NCBI RefSeq assembly: GCF_001676055.1
Contig: NZ_LZEX01000043.1
Location: forward strand, 62,001-126,000
Source: Morganella psychrotolerans
GTDB lineage: Bacteria > Pseudomonadota > Gammaproteobacteria > Enterobacterales > Enterobacteriaceae
Direction: 5' to 3'
Length of the DNA: 64,000 nucleotides
Under the pieces are notes generated by a model that searched no databases, was not told where the DNA came from, and saw nothing but the letters and a program-made list of their open reading frames with translations. Made by a program: the position numbers and the translations under genes. Below, piece after piece: positions 58,668 through 64,000 of this stretch; within the stretch, counting starts at the first letter, position 1; every line of letters begins with the position of its first letter.

Positions 58668-59708
58668 ATGAAACCGATGCGTACCGCAGTAGCCACTGTT
58701 ATGGCAGCGACACTTTCTCTCTCTGCATTTTCTGCATTTGCCGCGACCAGTCTTACCGGGGCGGGTGCAACATTCCCGGCGCCGGTATACGCGCAGTGGG
58801 CCGATACTTATCAAAAAGAAACAGGCAATAAGGTTAACTATCAGGGAATTGGTTCATCTGGTGGTGTAAAACAGATTGTGGCCAATACCGTTGATTTCGG
58901 GGCGTCAGATGCGCCGTTATCCGAAGATAAACTTGCCGCAGATAATTTATTCCAGTTCCCGACCGTTATCGGCGGTGTGGTGCTGGCTGTCAACCTGCCG
59001 GGACTGAAGTCCGGTGAGCTGGTGTTAGACGGCAAAACCCTCGGTGATATCTACCTGGGTAATATTAAAAAATGGAATGACCCGGCAATCACCAAACTGA
59101 ACCCGAACGTTAAACTGCCGGATCAGGATATTGCGGTTGTCCGTCGTGCGGATGGCTCCGGTACGTCTTTTGTCTTCACCAGTTATCTCGCGAAAGTCAG
59201 CCCTGACTGGAAAGAGAAAGTCGGCGCAGGCTCCACCGTAAACTGGCCGGTTGGTCTGGGTGGTAAAGGTAACGACGGTATCGCTGCTTTTGTTCAGCGT
59301 CTGCCGGGCTCAATCGGGTATGTGGAATATGCATATGCGAAACAAAATAAACTGGCTTACACCAAACTGATTTCTGCAGATGGCGAAGCGGTTTCTCCGA
59401 GCGGCGAAAGCTTCAGTAATGCAGCGCGTAAAGCGGAATGGTCGAAGAGCTTTGCTCAGGATCTGACTAATCAGGCGGGTGTGAATGCATGGCCGATTTC
59501 ATCCACCACGTTCATCCTGGTTCACACCAGCCAGAAAGATGCAGACAAAGGTCAGGAAGTGCTGAAATTCTTTGACTGGGCTTATAAGAACGGTGGCGCA
59601 CAGGCAGAGAAACTCGATTATGCTGTTCTGCCGCAGGAAGTGATTGAACAAGTTCGTGCAGCATGGAAAACCAGTGTTAAAGACAGCAGCGGTAAGCCAC
59701 TGTATTAA
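58668..59708 (+). CDS. pstS: Phosphate ABC transporter binding protein PstS, 346 aa
   Basis: Periplasmic phosphate receptor. Signal peptide ending [11 protein letters not shown], then [41 protein letters not shown] and [15 protein letters not shown], which form the phosphate-binding loops. Length is equal to E. coli PstS (346 aa). Start at ATG 58668 with AGGAGG upstream; the longer frame from 58635 is rejected. First gene of pstSCAB-phoU under Pho boxes. Confidence 0.96.
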   Translation: MKPMRTAVATVMAATLSLSAFSAFAATSLTGAGATFPAPVYAQWADTYQKETGNKVNYQGIGSSGGVKQIVANTVDFGASDAPLSEDKLAADNLFQFPTVIGGVVLAVNLPGLKSGELVLDGKTLGDIYLGNIKKWNDPAITKLNPNVKLPDQDIAVVRRADGSGTSFVFTSYLAKVSPDWKEKVGAGSTVNWPVGLGGKGNDGIAAFVQRLPGSIGYVEYAYAKQNKLAYTKLISADGEAVSPSGESFSNAARKAEWSKSFAQDLTNQAGVNAWPISSTTFILVHTSQKDADKGQEVLKFFDWAYKNGGAQAEKLDYAVLPQEVIEQVRAAWKTSVKDSSGKPLY

Positions 59709-59746
59709 TACAGCGGATAACTGAAATACAGCAATCTATCAGTAAT

Positions 59747-59771
59747 TGATCCCCCCGGTTGCGGGGGATCA
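59747..59771 (+). terminator. Intercistronic hairpin between pstS and pstC
   Basis: TGATCCCCC, 7-nt loop, GGGGGATCA: a 9-bp perfect stem 39 bp after the pstS stop, with no U-tract. It probably stabilises the pstS message or limits read-through, so that the binding protein is made in excess. Confidence 0.6.
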
Positions 59772-59791
59772 GTGCAAAAACGGAAGCGACT

Positions 59792-60748
59792 ATGGCCGAA
59801 CTGAAAACGGCAATGAAACCACCCGGAAAGCGCGGCGACCAAATCTTCAGTGCCCTGGTAAAACTGGCGGCGCTGATTACGCTATTGCTGCTGGGTGGAA
59901 TTATCATTTCACTGATCATTGCATCATGGCCCAGCATTGAGAAATTCGGTCTGGGATTTTTATGGAATAAAGAGTGGAATCCGCCCGCGGAAGAGTACGG
60001 GGCGCTGGTACCGATTTACGGCACCATTGTTACCTCAGTGATTGCATTACTGATTGCGGTTCCCGTCAGTTTCGGGATAGCGCTGTTCCTGACCGAACTT
60101 GCACCAAAATGGCTGCGCCGCCCGCTGGGTATCGCGATTGAGCTGCTGGCAGCTATTCCGAGTATTGTTTACGGCATGTGGGGTCTGTTTGTCTTTGCTC
60201 CGCTGTTTGCCACCTATTTCCAGCAGCCGGTCGGTGATGTGATGTCGAGCATTCCGATTGTCGGCGAGCTGTTTTCCGGCCCTGCGTTTGGTATCGGTAT
60301 TCTTGCGGCGGGTGTTATTCTCGCCATTATGATCATCCCGTATATCGCGTCAGTCATGCGTGATGTGTTCGAACAGACACCGGTGATGATGAAAGAATCC
60401 GCTTACGGCATCGGCTGTACGACGTGGGAAGTTATCCGGCGCATTGTTCTGCCCTATACCCGCAATGGTGTGATCGGCGGTGTGATGCTCGGCCTGGGAC
60501 GTGCACTGGGTGAAACCATGGCGGTCACCTTTATCATCGGTAATACGTATCAACTGGACAGTGTTTCGCTTTATATGCCGGGCAACAGTATTACCTCGGC
60601 GCTGGCAAATGAATTCGCCGAAGCAGAATCCGGGCTGCATACGGCGGCACTGATGGAGCTGGGGCTGATCCTGTTTGTCATCACCTTTATCGTCCTTGCT
60701 ATCTCCAAATTTATGGTGATGCGGCTGAATAAGAACGAGGGGCGCTAG
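59792..60748 (+). CDS. pstC: Phosphate ABC transporter permease PstC, 318 aa
   Basis: Inner-membrane permease with six helices. Recognised by [59 protein letters not shown] and the EAA-type loop [20 protein letters not shown]. Start at ATG 59792 ([16 protein letters not shown]), like E. coli PstC (319 aa); the frame from 59759 would start inside the hairpin. One base separates its stop from pstA. Confidence 0.95.
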   Translation: MAELKTAMKPPGKRGDQIFSALVKLAALITLLLLGGIIISLIIASWPSIEKFGLGFLWNKEWNPPAEEYGALVPIYGTIVTSVIALLIAVPVSFGIALFLTELAPKWLRRPLGIAIELLAAIPSIVYGMWGLFVFAPLFATYFQQPVGDVMSSIPIVGELFSGPAFGIGILAAGVILAIMIIPYIASVMRDVFEQTPVMMKESAYGIGCTTWEVIRRIVLPYTRNGVIGGVMLGLGRALGETMAVTFIIGNTYQLDSVSLYMPGNSITSALANEFAEAESGLHTAALMELGLILFVITFIVLAISKFMVMRLNKNEGR

Positions 60749-60749
60749 A

Positions 60750-61637
60750 ATGGCTGAGATGGATATTCAACAACCAAAAGTGGACCTGAAAGCGCGTGAG
60801 AAACGCCAGCACTGGCGGCGTCAGAAGAACCGGGTTGCCTTGTTCCTGTCTGTATCCACCATGGCGTTCGGGCTGTTCTGGTTAATCTGGATCCTGTTCT
60901 CCACAGTGACTAAAGGCATGGACGGTATGTCTCTTGCGCTGTTCACTGAAATGACACCGCCGCCGAACACAGAAGGTGGTGGTCTGGCAAACGCCATTGT
61001 CGGAAGCGGATTACTTATCCTGTGGGCGACCGTGATTGGTACGCCGCTGGGTATTCTGGCGGGGATTTATCTGGCGGAATACGGCCGCCGCTCCTGGCTG
61101 GCGGAAACCACCCGGTTTATTAACGATATTTTATTATCTGCGCCATCCATTGTGGTCGGGCTGTTTGTTTACACCATTGTGGTGATGCAGATGCAGCACT
61201 TTTCCGGCTGGGCGGGTGTTATCGCGCTGGCACTGTTGCAAATCCCGATTGTTATCCGGACGACAGAAAACATGCTGCGCCTTGTACCGGACAGCCTGCG
61301 TGAAGCCGCGTATGCCCTGGGAACACCAAAATGGAAAATGATTTCGGCAATCACCCTGAAAGCCTCTGTCTCCGGGATTATCACCGGGGTGCTGCTGGCG
61401 ATTGCCCGTATTGCCGGTGAAACCGCACCGCTGCTCTTTACCTCCCTCTCCAACCAGTTCTGGAGTACGGATCTGATGCAGCCGATTGCCAACCTGCCGG
61501 TGACCATCTTTAAATTTGCCATGAGCCCGTTTGCCGAGTGGCAGAGCCTCGCATGGGCGGGTGTTCTGCTGATAACCTTGTGTGTACTGTTAATTAATAT
61601 CGTGGCGCGTGTGCTGTTTGCGAAGAAAGCGCACTGA
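60750..61637 (+). CDS. pstA: Phosphate ABC transporter permease PstA, 295 aa
   Basis: Second permease of the Pst complex: [58 protein letters not shown] and the coupling loop [21 protein letters not shown]. coli PstA is 296 aa. Tight spacing to pstC (1 bp) and 31 bp to pstB. Confidence 0.95.
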   Translation: MAEMDIQQPKVDLKAREKRQHWRRQKNRVALFLSVSTMAFGLFWLIWILFSTVTKGMDGMSLALFTEMTPPPNTEGGGLANAIVGSGLLILWATVIGTPLGILAGIYLAEYGRRSWLAETTRFINDILLSAPSIVVGLFVYTIVVMQMQHFSGWAGVIALALLQIPIVIRTTENMLRLVPDSLREAAYALGTPKWKMISAITLKASVSGIITGVLLAIARIAGETAPLLFTSLSNQFWSTDLMQPIANLPVTIFKFAMSPFAEWQSLAWAGVLLITLCVLLINIVARVLFAKKAH

Positions 61638-61659
61638 TTGAATGATGACGGAATAATGA

Positions 61660-62445
<786 letters not shown>

Positions 62446-62458
62446 TGCGGAGACAATC

Positions 62459-63223
62459 ATGGAAAATCTGAATCACAATAAACATATTTCCGGGCAGTTT
62501 AATGCCGAGTTAGAACATATCCGCACTGAAATGATGACCATGGGCGGGCTGGTGGAAGAGCAGCTCAGCAAAGCGATTACAGCGATGCACCATCAGGATG
62601 AAGATCTGGCGCGGGAAGTGATCGCCGGTGATAAACAGGTCAATATGATGGAAGTTGCCATTGATGAGGCCTGTGTCCGTATCATTGCCAAGCGCCAGCC
62701 GACCGCCAGTGATCTGCGCCTGATTATGGCCATTTCCAAGACGATTGCCGAGCTGGAGCGTATTGGTGATGTCGGTGATAAAATCGCTAAAACCGCACTG
62801 GAAAAATTTTCACAGCAGCATCAGCCGTTGCTGGTCAGCCTGGAATCACTCGGGCGCCATGCCATTCAGATGCTGCATGATGTGCTGGATGCGTTTGCCC
62901 GCATGGATATCCAAGAAGCCATCCGTATCTACCGGGAAGACGAGAAAGTTGACCAGGAGTACGAAGGCATTGTCCGCCAGCTTATGACATACATGATGGA
63001 AGATCCGCGCACTATCCCGAGTGTGCTGACCGCACTGTTCTGTGCCCGCTCTATCGAGCGTATCGGCGATCGTTGTCAGAATATCTGCGAATTTATCTTC
63101 TATTATGTGAAGGGACAGGATTTCCGTCACGTCAAAGGGGATGATGTCGAGCGCATTTTGCTGGGTGAGCATGTCATTGAAGTGGCTGCAAACAGCAATG
63201 GTAATAAAGACGAATCAACGTAA
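62459..63223 (+). CDS. phoU: Phosphate signalling protein PhoU, 254 aa
   Basis: Peripheral protein that links Pst transport to PhoR and keeps the Pho regulon off in high phosphate. Two PhoU helical repeats with the metal-binding E/DxxxD-type motifs in [20 protein letters not shown] and [19 protein letters not shown]. Start at ATG 62459 ([14 protein letters not shown]), with GGAG upstream; the frame inside pstB is not used. The C-terminal 15 residues are longer than in E. coli (241 aa). Confidence 0.95.
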   Translation: MENLNHNKHISGQFNAELEHIRTEMMTMGGLVEEQLSKAITAMHHQDEDLAREVIAGDKQVNMMEVAIDEACVRIIAKRQPTASDLRLIMAISKTIAELERIGDVGDKIAKTALEKFSQQHQPLLVSLESLGRHAIQMLHDVLDAFARMDIQEAIRIYREDEKVDQEYEGIVRQLMTYMMEDPRTIPSVLTALFCARSIERIGDRCQNICEFIFYYVKGQDFRHVKGDDVERILLGEHVIEVAANSNGNKDEST

Positions 63224-63248
63224 TTACTGCGTTTTCCATCTGAATAAC

Positions 63249-63283
63249 AAAACCGCCGGTCAGTGAATATGACCGGCGGTTTT
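63249..63283 (+). terminator. Terminator of pstSCAB-phoU
   Basis: AAAACCGCCGGTCA, loop GTGAATA, TGACCGGCGGTTTT then ATTTTG: a perfect 14-bp stem. Nothing further was recognised between it and the next gene. Confidence 0.88.
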
Positions 63284-63524
63284 ATTTTGTCCGGTATCAT
63301 GTGGTGGATTATTCATCTGCGAGAGGGAATAACAGCTATGTCTTTATATGCCTTTTGGTTATAAATATTGTATTTATTGCAGAAATTATATCGTTCATTC
63401 CCCGTTAGAACTAACAGTTATAGAATTATACCTTCTTAGTATTTCAGGAACTAAGCGGGAGTTGATAGCGTGAGAGTGTGATTTACACAAATTGACGTTA
63501 TCTCAGACTGATTCAGGGGTGTGT

Positions 63525-64000
63525 ATGAAACCGACCTATTTTGTTCCGGCACTGCTCGCCGGTTTAGCATTAGTAAGTGGTGCCGCGCAGGCTGACAAGC
63601 TTGATGACATTCAGAAAGCCGGTGTGATCCGCATTTCGGTTTTTGACAGCAACCCGCCATTCGGATTTATTGATCCGCAAACCAAAAAACTCGCCGGTTA
63701 TGATGTGGATATCGCACAGGCGGTAGCCGATGATTTAGGTGTGAAACTCGAACTTCGTCCGACTAACCCGGCAAACCGTATTCCGCTGCTGGTGTCCGGC
63801 AAAGTGGATTTAATCGGCGCTAACTTCACTATCACTGATGAGCGCGACAAACAGGTGGATTTCTCCATTCCTGATTTTCAGACCGGACAAAAATTTATTG
63901 CCCGCAAAGGTGTGCTGAAAACCCCTGATGATGTAGCAAAACTGCGCATCGGTGCGGATAAAGGCACGGTTCAGGAAGTGACTCTGCGCGAGAAATTCCC
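63525..64000 (+). CDS. Amino acid ABC transporter substrate-binding protein, partial at window edge
   Basis: Frame opens at ATG 63525 (AGGGG 8-12 bp upstream) and runs off the window after 158 codons. Signal peptide (MKPTYFVPALLAGLALVSGAAQA), then the family 3 solute-binding pattern: KAGVIRISVFDSNPPFGFID, KLAGYDVDIAQAVADDLGV, LVSGKVDLIGANFTITDERD, QVDFSIPDFQTGQ and LRIGADKGTVQE. Polar amino acid type (Glu/Asp, His or Cys receptors look alike at this level); the permease and ATPase genes would be expected to the right. Confidence 0.88.
   Translation, partial: MKPTYFVPALLAGLALVSGAAQADKLDDIQKAGVIRISVFDSNPPFGFIDPQTKKLAGYDVDIAQAVADDLGVKLELRPTNPANRIPLLVSGKVDLIGANFTITDERDKQVDFSIPDFQTGQKFIARKGVLKTPDDVAKLRIGADKGTVQEVTLREKF

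Noticed and set aside
63284-63524. Possible ERIC copy near TATACC at 63426
   Set aside because: Only the first few bases and TTTCAGGA resemble the element; no core or matching right end.

Overview
The window reads as chromosome of a gamma-proteobacterium of the Enterobacterales, most like the Morganellaceae and probably Morganella. This is inferred from three things: E. coli-like gene blocks of moderate GC content, MrpJ-type regulators beside a chaperone-usher fimbrial locus, and many 125-bp ERIC elements. The species is inferred from gene content and was not searched. No rRNA, tRNA, CRISPR array, phage or insertion sequence was seen.

Layout. 1-1191: end of a fimbrial operon (partial chaperone, then pilin; minus strand). 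2008-5692: minus-strand sulfur amino acid operon of a frame-broken Cys/Met PLP enzyme, an NhaC-superfamily transporter and D-cysteine desulfhydrase. 6010-16229: a complete glucuronate module. It has the repressor uxuR, a divergent TRAP uptake system, uxuA-uxuB-uxaC-kdgK-eda, six UxuR-type operators and a CRP-like box. 16491-23818: acetoacetate/short-chain fatty acid module atoSC-atoDAEB with sigma-54 promoter and AtoC sites. 24371-30278: an orphan MrpJ-like regulator, an amino acid permease, methionine gamma-lyase, and a divergent TyrR-like but sigma-54-competent activator, with a near-perfect sigma-54 promoter in front of the lyase. 30283-43766: phrB, proP, a second MrpJ-like gene after a 1.2-kb AT-rich gap, a frame-broken CysB/Cbl-like regulator, an M20 amidohydrolase, poxB, alkA, a frame-broken DUF4026/DUF2314 gene and a LysE/RhtB exporter. 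43827-58365: conserved backbone glpD-glpR-glpG-glpE, nfuA, gntX/bioH, feoABC, tex, greB, ompR-envZ. 58668-63223: pstSCAB-phoU behind Pho boxes. 63525-64000: start of an amino acid ABC binding protein.

How the genes work together. Glucuronate enters by TRAP and is taken to pyruvate and glyceraldehyde 3-phosphate by UxaC, UxuB, UxuA, KdgK and Eda. AtoSC senses acetoacetate and switches on AtoDAEB through sigma-54. Methionine is probably imported by the permease and split by the lyase to methanethiol, ammonia and 2-oxobutyrate under the neighbouring activator. The dcyD cluster would release H2S, pyruvate and ammonia from (D-)cysteine.

Most notable points: the methionine gamma-lyase sigma-54 circuit with 14-bp upstream direct repeats; three genes broken by small indels, two of them at poly(A) tracts (phase variation, slippage or sequencing error cannot be told apart here); a tandem ERIC cluster with shared TATA junctions; and hairpins placed between fimbrial pilin/chaperone, feoA/feoB and pstS/pstC.
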